From the NCBI GenBank assembly GCA_025359185.1, contig JANYHF010000011.1, positions 1 through 64,000 on the forward strand: DNA of 64,000 nt. Direction: 5' to 3'. Origin of the DNA: Hyphomicrobiaceae bacterium. Lineage in GTDB: Bacteria > Pseudomonadota > Alphaproteobacteria > Rhizobiales > Hyphomicrobiaceae. Each line of letters opens with the position of its first letter. Within the stretch, counting starts at the first letter, position 1. Below, piece by piece: positions 1-8,344 of this stretch. The translations under genes and the position numbers were made by a program. A model generated the notes under the pieces. The model made no database searches, was not told the origin of the DNA, and was given only the letters and a program-made list of their open reading frames with translations.

Positions 1-48
1 CTCGAACTTCTCCATTCTCCGGTCCTCGTCACACTTGGTCCGGCTCAT
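1..48 (-). CDS. 5' end of a probable transposase (truncated by the window)
   Basis: An ATG at 48 on the minus strand is preceded by a strong GGGGGG ribosome site about six bases upstream. It opens a frame of 16 codons (MSRTKCDEDRRMEKFE) that runs off the left edge. Its position just inside the putative IS end and its charged N-terminus suggest a transposase, but there is too little protein for a family call. Confidence 0.35.
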   Translation of the reverse strand, partial: MSRTKCDEDRRMEKFE

Positions 49-141
49 CCAATCCCCCCAATGCTGCCCGCATTGAGAGGATCACGGATTACCGGACATA
101 TCGTGTGCTACAGAAACCGGACAACTCGTGTGCTAGCGACA
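1..141 (-). mobile_element. terminal part of an insertion sequence, cut by the window edge
   Basis: Two 20-bp near-identical direct repeats, ACCGGACATATCGTGTGCTA (91-110) and ACCGGACAACTCGTGTGCTA (116-135), lie next to a TGTC..-type end reading inwards from about 141 on the minus strand. A short reading frame with a good ribosome site starts just inside, at 48. Tandem terminal repeats followed by a transposase start are typical of some IS families (IS21-like or ISNCY-like). The family cannot be fixed from 141 bases. Confidence 0.45.
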
Positions 142-228
142 GTTATGTACGCCATGGCTTGCTGCCGATAGCCATTACAGGCATTCTCGTGATGCCCGAT
201 ATAGGCCGCAGGCCCTTGAGGAGACCGC

Positions 229-2688
229 ATGATCCCGCCCCTACCAACGCACGCACAGGTTGTCGTCATTGGCGGCGGTATCATCGGGTGCAGTACGGCC
301 TATCACTTAGCCCGCGATCACAAGGCGGACGTGGTTCTGCTCGAGCGCGGCAAATTGACCGGCGGCTCGACGTGGCACGCGGCTGGGCTGGTCGGGCAGC
401 TGCGCTCGTCGGCCAGCATCACGCAGGTGTTGCGCTATTCGGTCGATCTCTACAAAAAGCTGGCCGAAGAGACGGGGCTGGAGACCGGCTGGAAGATGAC
501 CGGATGCTTGCGGCTGGCCACCAATCCGCAGCGCTGGATCGAGTATCAGCGGCTCGCCACGACGGCGCAGAGCTTTGGGCTGGAGATGCATCTGCTGTCG
601 CCCGCCGAAGTGAAAAAGATGTGGCCGCTGATGCTGACGGACGATCTGGTGGGTGCGAGCTTTCTGCCGACGGACGGTCAGGCGAACCCGTCGGACATCG
701 CCCAATCGCTGGCCAAAGGCGCGCGGATGCATGGCGCGCGGATTTTCGAGGGCGTGGGGGTGACGGGGTTCGACATCGCCGAAGGGCAGGTACGGGCCGT
801 GCATACAACGCAAGGGACGATCACCTGCGAGAAGGTGGTGAACTGCGCCGGGCAGTGGGCGCGGCAGGTGGGTGCGAAGGCCGGCGTGCTGGTGCCGTTG
901 CAACCCGTCAAGCACCAATACATCATTACAGAGAAGATCGACGGTGTGACGCCGGACTTGGCGACCCTGCGCGATCCCGACCGACTGACCTATTTCAAGG
1001 AGGAGGTCGGCGGGTTGGTGATGGGCGGCTATGAGCCCAATCCGATTGCTTGGACGCTGGACGATGTGCCCCAGGACTTTGAGTTCCAGCTGTTCGAGGA
1101 CGACTGGGAGCATTTCGAGCAGCACATCGCGCAGGCGACGGCGCGCATTCCGGCGCTTGAGAAGGCTGGCATCAAGAAAATGATCAACGGGCCGGAGAGT
1201 TTTACGCCGGATGGCAATTTCATCTTAGGCGCCGCACCGGAGCTGGAGAATTTCTACGTCGGTGCGGGGTTTAATGCGTTCGGCATCGCGTCGGGTGGCG
1301 GCGCGGGCTGGGTGCTCGCCGACTGGGTCGCCAAGGGCGAAGCACCGATGGATCTTTGGGTGGTCGATATCCGCCGTTTCTCTGATCTGCACAACGATCG
1401 CAAATGGGTGTGCGACCGGACGCTGGAGGCTTATGGGAAGCATTACACAGTCGTGTATCCGCATGAGGAATATACCAGCGGGCGGCCGCGTCTCGTGTCG
1501 CCATTGTACGGACGGTTGAAGGCGCTGAACGCGGTGTTCGGATCGAAACTCGGTTGGGAACGGCCGAACTGGTTCGCGGCCGCAGGGCAGGAGGCTAAGG
1601 ACGTCTACGCCATGGGGCGGCAGAATTGGTTCGATCAGGTGGGTTTGGAGCACCTGGCCGTGCGCGAGGCGGCGGGTGTGTTCGACCAATCCTCCTTCGC
1701 CAAATACGAGGTGAGCGGACGGGATGCCGAACGGGCGCTCTCGTTCATCTGCGCCAACGATGTGAGTAAGCCGCCGGGCCGCCTCACCTACACGCAAATG
1801 CTCAACAGCCGGGGCGGCATCGAATGCGATCTGACTGTTGCCCGGCTGGCGGAGGACCACTTTTACATTGTGACGGGCACGGGGTTCCGGACGCATGATG
1901 CGGCCTGGATCCGCTCGCATATCCCCAAGGGCATGGATGCAACGCTGACGGACATCACCGAGCGCTATGGCACGCTGTCGCTGATGGGGCCGCGCGCGCG
2001 CGATATCCTGGCCAAGCTCACGGATGCCGACGTCGGGAACGCGGCCTTCCCGTTCGGCACGGTGCGTCCTATCGAGATATCGGCTGGCGAAATGCGCGTG
2101 CGCGTCATTGCGCTGCGCGTGACCTATGTGGGCGAACTCGGCTGGGAGCTGCATGTGCCGATTTCGGTCATCGGCGAGGTGTTCGACGGGTTGATGCGCG
2201 AGGGCGCGACGTTCGGGTTAAAGCCCACGGGCTACCGGGCGCTCGAGTCCCTGCGGCTGGAAAAAGGCTATCGCGCCTGGGGTTCTGACATTACGCCCAA
2301 TGACAACCCGCTTGAGGCGGGCCTGGGCTGGGCCGTGAAACTGAAGAGCAATATCGATTTTGTTGGCCGGGCAGCGCTTGAGGCCGCCAAGCTGGTGCCG
2401 CTGAAAAAGAAGCTTGCGGCTTTCACCTGCGATGACCCGGCGGTGACGCTCCTCGGCCGGGAAACCATTTTGCGGGATGGCAAACAGGCGGGCTACCTGA
2501 CCGCTGGCGGCTTCGGCTACACGATTGGCAAACCGATCGGGTTTGGCTATGTGCGCAACCCTGATGGCGTCACCGACGAGTACATCCAGGCGGGGACGTA
2601 TCAGCTGGTCGTGGCGCAAACGCTGTGCACGGCGCAAGTGCATCTAGCGCCGTTGTACGATCCCGGCAACCTGCGCGTAAAGTCGTGA
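229..2688 (+). CDS. FAD-dependent dimethylglycine/sarcosine dehydrogenase-like protein with C-terminal GcvT domain
   Basis: This 819-residue protein has an N-terminal DAO-type flavin fold with the dinucleotide motif VVVIGGGIIGCSTAYHLA (about residues 11-28). The GGSTWHAAGL segment follows; its His50 sits where mammalian dimethylglycine and sarcosine dehydrogenases attach FAD covalently. From about residue 420 the rest matches the GcvT/aminomethyltransferase folate-binding fold, with YVGELGWELHVP and the later LEAGLGWAVKLK segment. The family oxidatively demethylates N-methylglycines and passes the one-carbon unit to tetrahydrofolate; the exact substrate cannot be read here. The start has GAGGAG seven bases upstream. 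The gene stands alone between an IS end and a convergent fasciclin gene. Confidence 0.9.
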   Translation: MIPPLPTHAQVVVIGGGIIGCSTAYHLARDHKADVVLLERGKLTGGSTWHAAGLVGQLRSSASITQVLRYSVDLYKKLAEETGLETGWKMTGCLRLATNPQRWIEYQRLATTAQSFGLEMHLLSPAEVKKMWPLMLTDDLVGASFLPTDGQANPSDIAQSLAKGARMHGARIFEGVGVTGFDIAEGQVRAVHTTQGTITCEKVVNCAGQWARQVGAKAGVLVPLQPVKHQYIITEKIDGVTPDLATLRDPDRLTYFKEEVGGLVMGGYEPNPIAWTLDDVPQDFEFQLFEDDWEHFEQHIAQATARIPALEKAGIKKMINGPESFTPDGNFILGAAPELENFYVGAGFNAFGIASGGGAGWVLADWVAKGEAPMDLWVVDIRRFSDLHNDRKWVCDRTLEAYGKHYTVVYPHEEYTSGRPRLVSPLYGRLKALNAVFGSKLGWERPNWFAAAGQEAKDVYAMGRQNWFDQVGLEHLAVREAAGVFDQSSFAKYEVSGRDAERALSFICANDVSKPPGRLTYTQMLNSRGGIECDLTVARLAEDHFYIVTGTGFRTHDAAWIRSHIPKGMDATLTDITERYGTLSLMGPRARDILAKLTDADVGNAAFPFGTVRPIEISAGEMRVRVIALRVTYVGELGWELHVPISVIGEVFDGLMREGATFGLKPTGYRALESLRLEKGYRAWGSDITPNDNPLEAGLGWAVKLKSNIDFVGRAALEAAKLVPLKKKLAAFTCDDPAVTLLGRETILRDGKQAGYLTAGGFGYTIGKPIGFGYVRNPDGVTDEYIQAGTYQLVVAQTLCTAQVHLAPLYDPGNLRVKS

Positions 2689-2701
2689 CGGCAGCATGAA
2701 C

Positions 2702-2730
2702 ACTGCGGGCGAAGCCGTACTGCCCGCAGT
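2702..2730. terminator. possible bidirectional hairpin terminator between convergent genes
   Basis: A perfect 9-bp inverted repeat (ACTGCGGGC / GCCCGCAGT, 11-base loop) lies between the stops of two convergent genes. There is no clear T-run on either side, so intrinsic termination is uncertain. Confidence 0.4.
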
Positions 2731-2778
2731 ATCTACAGATTATCACGGTCTAATCAATTCAGACGACGGTCCGCTGAC

Positions 2779-3255
2779 TTATGGCAACAACACGGCATCG
2801 ATGACATGAATGACGCCATTTGAGGCGCGGATGTCAGCCGTCGTGACGCTGGCACCGTTGACGCTGACGCCGTGCATGTTCTTACGAACGCGTACGGACT
2901 TTCCGTTGAGCGTGGCCACACGCGTCGTGCCGTGCGGAATGGCGGCAGCCGGAATGCGCTTGCCGACAACGTGATAGAGCAGGATCGACTTAAGCTTGCC
3001 GCGGTTCTGCGGCTTCAGCAGTGTCGCGACGGTGCCCGCTGGCAGAGCGTCAAAAGCCGCATTGGTTGGGGCAAAGACTGTAAAGTTGCCAGGGCCGTTC
3101 AGCACACCAACCAGGTTGGCGGCCTTGAGCGCTGCGACCAGCGTCGAAAAATTTCCATTCTTGCTTGCGATCTGGGCGATCGTTGCAGCCGTACCAGCTG
3201 TAGCGGTCCCCAAAACAAGTCCAAGCGCGACCAGTGCGGTTGCGATCAAGCGCAT
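2779..3255 (-). CDS. secreted single FAS1 (fasciclin) domain protein
   Basis: A 158-residue exported protein. An N-terminal signal peptide (MRLIATALVALGLVLG..TAGTAA) is followed by one FAS1 domain with the recognisable blocks FTVFAPTNAAFDALP, LLYHVVGKRIPA and NGVIHVIDAVLLP. FAS1 domains mediate surface adhesion or matrix interactions. The start at 3255 has GGAGG (3265-3269) at good spacing; the frame is open further upstream but that part lacks coding character. An ECF-type promoter, TGATCC-N16-CGTTTG, lies at 3298-3325, placing the gene in the same regulon as the ChrR-type sigma factor encoded 3 kb away. From memory, a fasciclin protein is also a singlet-oxygen sigma-factor target in Rhodobacter sphaeroides. 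Confidence 0.88.
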   Translation of the reverse strand: MRLIATALVALGLVLGTATAGTAATIAQIASKNGNFSTLVAALKAANLVGVLNGPGNFTVFAPTNAAFDALPAGTVATLLKPQNRGKLKSILLYHVVGKRIPAAAIPHGTTRVATLNGKSVRVRKNMHGVSVNGASVTTADIRASNGVIHVIDAVLLP

Positions 3256-3297
3256 ATTATATATCCTCCGTAGGGTTGCATAAACGTAACACACTGC

Positions 3298-3325
3298 CAA
3301 ACGCCGTCGGCTTTGCACCGGATCA
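3298..3325 (-). promoter_or_regulatory. ECF-sigma promoter of the fasciclin gene
   Basis: Reading leftwards, TGATCC (3325-3320), a 16-base spacer and CGTTTG (3303-3298). It would start RNA about 36 bases before the fasciclin ATG. The same two boxes with the same spacing recur at 3363-3390, 6845-6872 and 6884-6911. Confidence 0.7.
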
Positions 3326-3362
3326 CCAAATATGGTCCGCTAACGGCCGCCTCTTGGTTTTG

Positions 3363-3390
3363 TGATCTGGGGTCCGGATAGGGACGTTTT
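3363..3390 (+). promoter_or_regulatory. ECF-sigma promoter of folE
   Basis: TGATCT (3363-3368), 16-base spacer, CGTTTT (3385-3390). It lies about 90 bases before the folE start and is divergent from the fasciclin promoter, with 37 bases between the two -35 boxes. Confidence 0.7.
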
Positions 3391-3485
3391 AACCGGCAAT
3401 GGCTGCCACACGGCAAAGCGCAACAGGCGCTGCGGCGGCCTAGGTATCGCCGGCTCAAGTTTTCAATAATCTGTCGAGGTAACCT

Positions 3486-4106
3486 ATGAATGCGATGGTG
3501 CACCCCCTCAAGGGCTGTAAGTCCACTCAGATATTCAACGCCGCCAAACCCACGCGCGCCGAGGTCGAAGCGGCCTTCCGCACCATCATCCGCTGGACTG
3601 GGGACAATCCGGAACGTGATGGCCTGGCCGATACGCCCGGCCGGGTGACCCGGGCGTTCGAAGAGTATTTCGCCGGCTACGGCCAGGACCCGGCGCAGTT
3701 CCTTGAGCGCACATTCGATGAGACTGAGGGTTATGACGAAATGGTGCTGCTGCGCGGCATCCCGTTCGAGAGCCATTGTGAGCATCACATGGCCCCGATC
3801 ATCGGCAAGGCCTGGGTCGCTTACATTCCAACCGGTCACGTGGTCGGCATTTCCAAACTGGCGCGCGTCGTCGAGGCTTACGCCAAGCGGTTGCAAATCC
3901 AGGAAAAGATGACGTCGCAGATCGCCAATGTCATCAACGAGGTGCTGAAGCCGCAGGGCGTTGGCGTGGTCATCAAGGCCCGTCACCACTGCCTGTCGTC
4001 ACGGGGCATTCACAAGCACGGCACTGACCTTGTCACCAGCCGCATGTTGGGTTGTTTTCGTGATAACGCTGCCACCCGGCAGGAATTTCTGGCCATGGTG
4101 GATTGA
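3486..4106 (+). CDS. folE: GTP cyclohydrolase I
   Basis: A 206-residue FolE of the type I family, which converts GTP to 7,8-dihydroneopterin triphosphate for folate and pterin synthesis. Zinc ligands are visible as Cys98 and His101 in ESHCEHH and Cys169 in [10 protein letters not shown]. The block [20 protein letters not shown] carries the usual active-site residues. The start ATG follows GAGG in TCGAGGTAACCT. A promoter of the ECF type sits upstream, which is unusual for a housekeeping folE and suggests a stress-induced copy, perhaps serving pterin or folate cofactors. It is followed after 27 bases by a small membrane protein gene on the same strand. Confidence 0.95.
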   Translation: MNAMVHPLKGCKSTQIFNAAKPTRAEVEAAFRTIIRWTGDNPERDGLADTPGRVTRAFEEYFAGYGQDPAQFLERTFDETEGYDEMVLLRGIPFESHCEHHMAPIIGKAWVAYIPTGHVVGISKLARVVEAYAKRLQIQEKMTSQIANVINEVLKPQGVGVVIKARHHCLSSRGIHKHGTDLVTSRMLGCFRDNAATRQEFLAMVD

Positions 4107-4133
4107 CGCCAGCCTCGGATTAAAGGACGCGAC

Positions 4134-4559
4134 ATGATTGTGACCAGTGCGATTGCCTATGGCGTGACGTTGCTGGTGTTTGTCGCGCTCGACATGGTTT
4201 GGCTGACATGGGTCGGCGGGCCGCTGTACCGGCAGGTGCTTTCCGACATTCTTGCGCCCAATGTCCGGCTCGAACCAGCGCTACTGTTCTATTTGATCTA
4301 CCCGCTTGGCCTGATGGTTTTTGCGGTGCACCCTGCGATCAACGGTGGCACCGTGTTAACCGCTTTGTTGATGGGGGCATTGTTTGGCTTTTTCACCTAC
4401 GTGACTTACGACCTCACGAATTTTGCCACGCTCAAAAGTTGGACGCTTGGCGTCACGCTGATGGATATAGCGTGGGGATGTTTTCTCGGCGGGGCTGCGG
4501 CGTCTGCCGGCGCGAGCGCGGTACCGTCCATTGCTTCGTGGGTGGGCTCCGGCGTCTGA
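4134..4559 (+). CDS. DUF2177 family small membrane protein
   Basis: A 141-residue protein with about four hydrophobic segments (residues 3-27, 46-66, 73-90 and 105-125) and the conserved pieces FVALDMVWLTWV, FTYVTYDLTNFATLK and DIAWGC that mark the DUF2177 family. The function is unknown. It is the second gene of the folE transcription unit under an ECF promoter and its stop is four bases from the convergent DUF1295 gene, so both belong physically to the sigma/ChrR cluster. A role in the membrane response to oxidative stress is inference from context only. Confidence 0.85.
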   Translation: MIVTSAIAYGVTLLVFVALDMVWLTWVGGPLYRQVLSDILAPNVRLEPALLFYLIYPLGLMVFAVHPAINGGTVLTALLMGALFGFFTYVTYDLTNFATLKSWTLGVTLMDIAWGCFLGGAAASAGASAVPSIASWVGSGV

Positions 4560-4563
4560 TGTC

Positions 4564-5379
4564 CTACTTCGCGCGTCGCGGTGGTTGTGGGAAAAATGCG
4601 TTGGTCCGTCGCTGATAGCCGCGAAAAGCGATGCCCCGCGTACGTAGCATATGGTCTTCCAGCGGCGGGATGCCAGACACGTAAACCAGAAGCCAGTACA
4701 TCCACAATGGCGCGGCTACGGCAAGCCAACCCCAAAGATAAGCCCCGCTTAGATCGATCGCGATCACCGCCAGACCGAGCCAGCCGAGCCATTCGAAAAA
4801 ATAGTTCGGATGCCGTGACCAGGACCATAAGCCTGCATCACAGATTTTACCCTTGTTCTCCGGGTTGGCCGCAAAATTCCGGAGTTGTCCGTCCGCAGTC
4901 GACGCGCCAAAAATCCCAGCGGCAAGGATCATGAAGCCCAAGACGTCCTGCCAGGTGATGCTCAGTTCCGGTTTGTGCGCGGCAAGAAGCGCCGCCAACA
5001 CTAAAGGCACACCTGCTGCCGCCTGCGCCAACACAAATTCCAACATGCGGCGCGGTGCCGTCATGCCCCACTGTCGTATCAGTTCGGCATAACGCGGATC
5101 GTCGCCATGCTTCAGAGTGCGCCGCCCGATATGAGCTGCCAGCCGCAGCGACCAGAGGATAACGAACGCGGCAACAGCGATCTGGCGAAGCAGCAGTGAA
5201 GGGGCGGCATCAATGGTGAGCACCGCCGAGACGCCGCCAACCAGTCCGACCGAGCAAGTCCAACCGAAATCGATCCAGCCGGCATTGCCGGTCCAGCGCC
5301 AGATGCTCCAAGCAACAGTCATAAGCGCAGCGAGTGCCACACCTTGCCCAATGGCTGTCTCAGCCAGGACAGCGAACAT
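4564..5379 (-). CDS. DUF1295 family (steroid 5-alpha-reductase-like) membrane protein
   Basis: A 271-residue multi-pass protein with the conserved C-terminal block GLWSWSRHPNYFFEWLGW and a YQRRTNAFFPQPP tail, diagnostic of DUF1295 and related to steroid reductases and isoprenylcysteine methyltransferases. The substrate is unknown; lipid modification is plausible. The ATG at 5379 opens the first hydrophobic segment (FAVLAETAIGQGVALAALM). A GTG at 5457 in the same frame would add a charged, non-membrane leader and is less likely. It lies 131 bases downstream of the chrR-like gene on the same strand with no promoter of its own seen, so it may be the third gene of the sigma-factor operon. Confidence 0.85.
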   Translation of the reverse strand: MFAVLAETAIGQGVALAALMTVAWSIWRWTGNAGWIDFGWTCSVGLVGGVSAVLTIDAAPSLLLRQIAVAAFVILWSLRLAAHIGRRTLKHGDDPRYAELIRQWGMTAPRRMLEFVLAQAAAGVPLVLAALLAAHKPELSITWQDVLGFMILAAGIFGASTADGQLRNFAANPENKGKICDAGLWSWSRHPNYFFEWLGWLGLAVIAIDLSGAYLWGWLAVAAPLWMYWLLVYVSGIPPLEDHMLRTRGIAFRGYQRRTNAFFPQPPRRAK

Positions 5380-5510
5380 ATTCGTGTGACCCCGCTTAGA
5401 ACTTTTCCGATTTAAGTTGAAACCTTGTTCAAAGTCCAACCCCTCACCGTATCTCACTCCCCAGAGCAGAAAGGCAGGTTAAGGGGTTGCTCAGCTGACG
5501 AAGAAAAGCC

Positions 5511-6149
5511 CTAAAACCGCACGAAGGGTTGCAGCATCCGGCCCATGGATCCAAGCAGCTTCAGCTTGCCGTCCATGGCGACCAGACAAATGCACGCTTC
5601 GCCCGCGTCAACCACGGGGACATGCTCCACCTGGTCGTCCGCCTCTTCGATGTCACCCGGCCCGAAGCGCCCGCCGGCATGGCTGAACGCACCTGATAGG
5701 ACCAGCGTGAATTCTGTCCCGGTGTGGGTGTGGTTCGGCAACTGGATGCCTGGGTCCACCTTGAGCATGAACACCCGCGCACCCGTTTCGGCAGTCGGGC
5801 CAACGGGACGATGATGAATGCCCCTGCCGATCCACGACCATTTGCCGAGCAGCTGCCCACGCAACGCTGACGGCAACGCCTCCGTTCGATGGATCTCATC
5901 GAGCTGCATCGCAGTGACCTCTGGCGCATCAAGCTGCGCCAGCGTCCGCCCGAATGCGCCAACACTCAGACTGACTGGTGGACAGTCGAACAGCATCGCC
6001 CCCGCCATGTGCTCAAGCGCCGACTGCCAGACCTGGCAATGACTGCACAATTCGATATGAGCGGCTACGACGACATGACGTCCATGATCCAGATTCCCGG
6101 CTGCAAATGCAGCGAGTGTCTCGTCAGACGGATGGTGCAAAATTGTCAT
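5511..6149 (-). CDS. chrR: ChrR-type zinc-binding anti-sigma factor with cupin domain
   Basis: A 212-residue protein that aligns well with ChrR of Rhodobacter sphaeroides. The N-terminal zinc anti-sigma domain has His6, His31, Cys35 and Cys38 (in HIELCSHC). The C-terminal cupin has candidate metal ligands His140, His142, Glu146 (NHTHTGTEF) and His176. In the family the N-terminal domain holds the sigma factor inactive and the cupin is needed for release by singlet oxygen or organic peroxide. The ATG overlaps the stop of the sigma gene (ATGA), so the two are translationally coupled. All eight metal ligands known for ChrR are present, at most one residue displaced. Confidence 0.92.
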   Translation of the reverse strand: MTILHHPSDETLAAFAAGNLDHGRHVVVAAHIELCSHCQVWQSALEHMAGAMLFDCPPVSLSVGAFGRTLAQLDAPEVTAMQLDEIHRTEALPSALRGQLLGKWSWIGRGIHHRPVGPTAETGARVFMLKVDPGIQLPNHTHTGTEFTLVLSGAFSHAGGRFGPGDIEEADDQVEHVPVVDAGEACICLVAMDGKLKLLGSMGRMLQPFVRF

Positions 6150-6718
6150 TTAGGATCGTCCAGAAGTTCACGTAAGCGTTTCATGGCCAAACGCAGCCGG
6201 GATTTTACGGTACCAAGCGGAATGCCCAAGGCTGCCGCGATTTCAGGATGCGGCCGGTCTTCGAAGAACGACAACGTCACCACCTTCAGTTGATCAGGGC
6301 TCAGCGCCACCATGGCGGCGCGCACCCGCTTATCCGCATCGGACGTTTCCAGCAAGTCCACGGGCGATTCGGACTCGCGCACCGGTTCATTTTGAAAGCT
6401 ACTTGCTGTTCGTACCCCGCGCTGCAACCGCCGCAGGGCATCGATGCGCAGATTGCGGGCGATGGTATAGATCCACGCAGACGCACTGGCGCCAGCCGGG
6501 TCGAACATATGCGCTTTGCGCCAGACGGTGAGCAGGGTTTCCTGCGCAATTTCTTCCGCCGTCGCAGCATCCAGACCCGTACGCATCAGCATCGACTTGA
6601 TACGCGGAGCAAACAAGCCGAACAAATTCTCGAACGCCCGCCTGTCCTGGCGGGCGACCGCACCGATCAGTGCTGCTATGTCGGGCGCAACGGCCCCAGG
6701 CTTTACATCTGGCATCAT
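6146..6718 (-). CDS. ECF RNA polymerase sigma factor (RpoE/ECF11-like)
   Basis: A 190-residue group IV sigma factor. Region 2 includes EEIAQETLLTVWRKAHMFDP and SAWIYTIARNLRIDALRR; region 4 includes SFFEDRPHPEIAAALG, then IPLGTVKSRLRLAMKRLRELL. It pairs with the overlapping ChrR-type anti-sigma gene. The chosen start is the first of two ATGs at 6718; an ATG at 6838 in frame would add 40 residues of low-complexity sequence and coincides with the predicted transcription start, so it is less likely but not excluded. A self-type promoter lies at 6845-6872, implying autoregulation. The predicted function is to switch on the divergent lipid-modification operon, folE and the fasciclin gene. Confidence 0.93.
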   Translation of the reverse strand: MMPDVKPGAVAPDIAALIGAVARQDRRAFENLFGLFAPRIKSMLMRTGLDAATAEEIAQETLLTVWRKAHMFDPAGASASAWIYTIARNLRIDALRRLQRGVRTASSFQNEPVRESESPVDLLETSDADKRVRAAMVALSPDQLKVVTLSFFEDRPHPEIAAALGIPLGTVKSRLRLAMKRLRELLDDPK

Positions 6719-6844
6719 TGCTCTGGTAGCCCCCGCTGAGGGCAATTGCAACGCGCCAGAATGCAACGCTGTTGAGGCGCCGGTAGCACGCCCGCCGCGC
6801 GACCCAATCCCCCGCCCAATGTTCCCCACAGCAAGCATATCAAG

Positions 6845-6872
6845 TAAACGGTACCGGTCCTATCTTGGATCA
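6845..6872 (-). promoter_or_regulatory. ECF-sigma promoter of the sigma/anti-sigma operon
   Basis: On the minus strand: TGATCC (6872-6867), 16-base spacer, CGTTTA (6850-6845). It is divergent from an equivalent promoter starting 12 bases away. Confidence 0.7.
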
Positions 6873-6883
6873 CTGAGCTTTGG

Positions 6884-6911
6884 TGATCTGCCAACGCAAC
6901 GCTGTCGTTTG
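6884..6911 (+). promoter_or_regulatory. ECF-sigma promoter of the flavoprotein-DUF1365-CFA operon
   Basis: TGATCT (6884-6889), 16-base spacer, CGTTTG (6906-6911), giving a leader of about 47 bases before the flavoprotein ATG. Confidence 0.7.
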
Positions 6912-6964
6912 GTTGCGTCGGTTGCTAAGGTAAATGCATCGAGAGGATCAGTACTCGGTCCCTA

Positions 6965-8344
6965 ATGAATAGTTCAGCACGCATGGATAGTACGTCTCAA
7001 TCCCGGCTTCGGATCGCTGTCGTCGGCACCGGGATAGCAGGGCTCTCGGCAAGCTGGCTGCTCGCCCAGGGCCATGATGTCACAGTGTTTGAGAAGAGCG
7101 GGCGTCTGGGTGGCCATAGCAACACGGTCGATGTGCCCCTCAGCGGTGGCACAGTTCCGGTCGATACCGGCTTCATTGTTTTTAATACGCACACCTACCC
7201 AAACCTGACAGCGCTGTTCCAGCACTTGGGCGTTGCAACCCAGACGTCGGAGATGTCGTTCGGCGTGTCGTTGGAGGATGGTCTGCTCGAATACTCGGGT
7301 GGCACGAAGGTTGGCTTGTTTGCCCAATGGCGCAACATTGCGCGGCCCCGGTTCTGGTCCATGGTCACGGGCCTCGTGCGCTTTTACCGGGAGGCCCCCG
7401 GCCGGCTCGAAGAGCTTGAGCGCTCAGGCCAGACACTGGGGCAGTTTCTTGCAGAGCGAGGCTACGGTGCCGCCTTGCGCGATGATCATCTGCTGCCCAT
7501 GGCTGGCGCCATCTGGTCTGCGGCGCCTTCTGCCATGCTCGATTACCCAGCCGCCTCGTTCGTGCGTTTCTTTCTCAATCATGGCCTGTTTCAGCTGACC
7601 AACCGTCCCCTGTGGCGGACTGTGACGGGCGGCAGCCGCGTTTATGTCAACAAGCTGGTGCAGTCGATGGCTGCCAAGGTGCGGTTGAACGCGGCCGTTC
7701 ATAAAATCGAACGGACGGCGGCTGGCATTGAACTCATTGGCGACGCTGGTCAGCGCGAGAGCTTTGACCACGTCGTGATCGCCGCCCATGCCGATCAGGC
7801 TCTCGCCACGCTGGCGATGCCCAGCCCCGAGGAGCGCGCGGTGCTTGGAGCCATCCGCTACAGCCGCAATCTTGCCGTGCTGCACACCGATGCCACGCTG
7901 ATGCCGCAGCGGCGAAGGGCCTGGTCGAGCTGGAATGTGATGCGCGGCACCGGTGGCGATGACTCAACATTGTGCGTCACCTATTGGATGAACCGTTTGC
8001 AGGCGCTGAACGTAACCCAAGATCTGTTCGTGACGCTCAACCCGCAACCGTTTCCCAAGGGGGACGATATTCTGCATACCGAAGTCTACCAGCATCCGGT
8101 GTTCAATGGCCGCGCGCTGGCGGCCCAGAAGAAGCTCTGGCCGCTGCAAGGCCAGGGCAATACCTGGTTTTGCGGCGCATACTTTGGAGCTGGTTTCCAT
8201 GAAGATGGGTTGCAGTCGGGATTGGCAGTGGCGGAACAGCTGGGGGGCATCGTGCGCCCCTGGACTGTCCCGGGCCAGTCAGATCGCATCCATGTCACCC
8301 GCCGCCCCGCGTCTGCTCTGCAACAAGGCCAGATGACCTCATGA
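6965..8344 (+). CDS. FAD-dependent amine-oxidase/desaturase-like protein of the CFA cluster (UfaD-like)
   Basis: A 459-residue flavoprotein. The dinucleotide motif VVGTGIAGLSASWLLAQG occurs near residues 19-36, followed by EKSGRLGGHSNTVDVP, as in phytoene-desaturase/amine-oxidase folds; the C-terminal FCGAYFGAGFHEDGLQSG completes the FAD site. In Rhodobacter sphaeroides the equivalent gene (RSP_1091, as I recall) sits next to rpoE-chrR and is needed for furan fatty acid formation, where a desaturase named UfaD acts on methylated acyl chains. It overlaps the DUF1365 gene by ATGA. The ribosome site is weak: GAGAGG at 6941 is too distant, so an internal ATG at 6983 is an alternative start. Confidence 0.85.
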   Translation: MNSSARMDSTSQSRLRIAVVGTGIAGLSASWLLAQGHDVTVFEKSGRLGGHSNTVDVPLSGGTVPVDTGFIVFNTHTYPNLTALFQHLGVATQTSEMSFGVSLEDGLLEYSGGTKVGLFAQWRNIARPRFWSMVTGLVRFYREAPGRLEELERSGQTLGQFLAERGYGAALRDDHLLPMAGAIWSAAPSAMLDYPAASFVRFFLNHGLFQLTNRPLWRTVTGGSRVYVNKLVQSMAAKVRLNAAVHKIERTAAGIELIGDAGQRESFDHVVIAAHADQALATLAMPSPEERAVLGAIRYSRNLAVLHTDATLMPQRRRAWSSWNVMRGTGGDDSTLCVTYWMNRLQALNVTQDLFVTLNPQPFPKGDDILHTEVYQHPVFNGRALAAQKKLWPLQGQGNTWFCGAYFGAGFHEDGLQSGLAVAEQLGGIVRPWTVPGQSDRIHVTRRPASALQQGQMTS

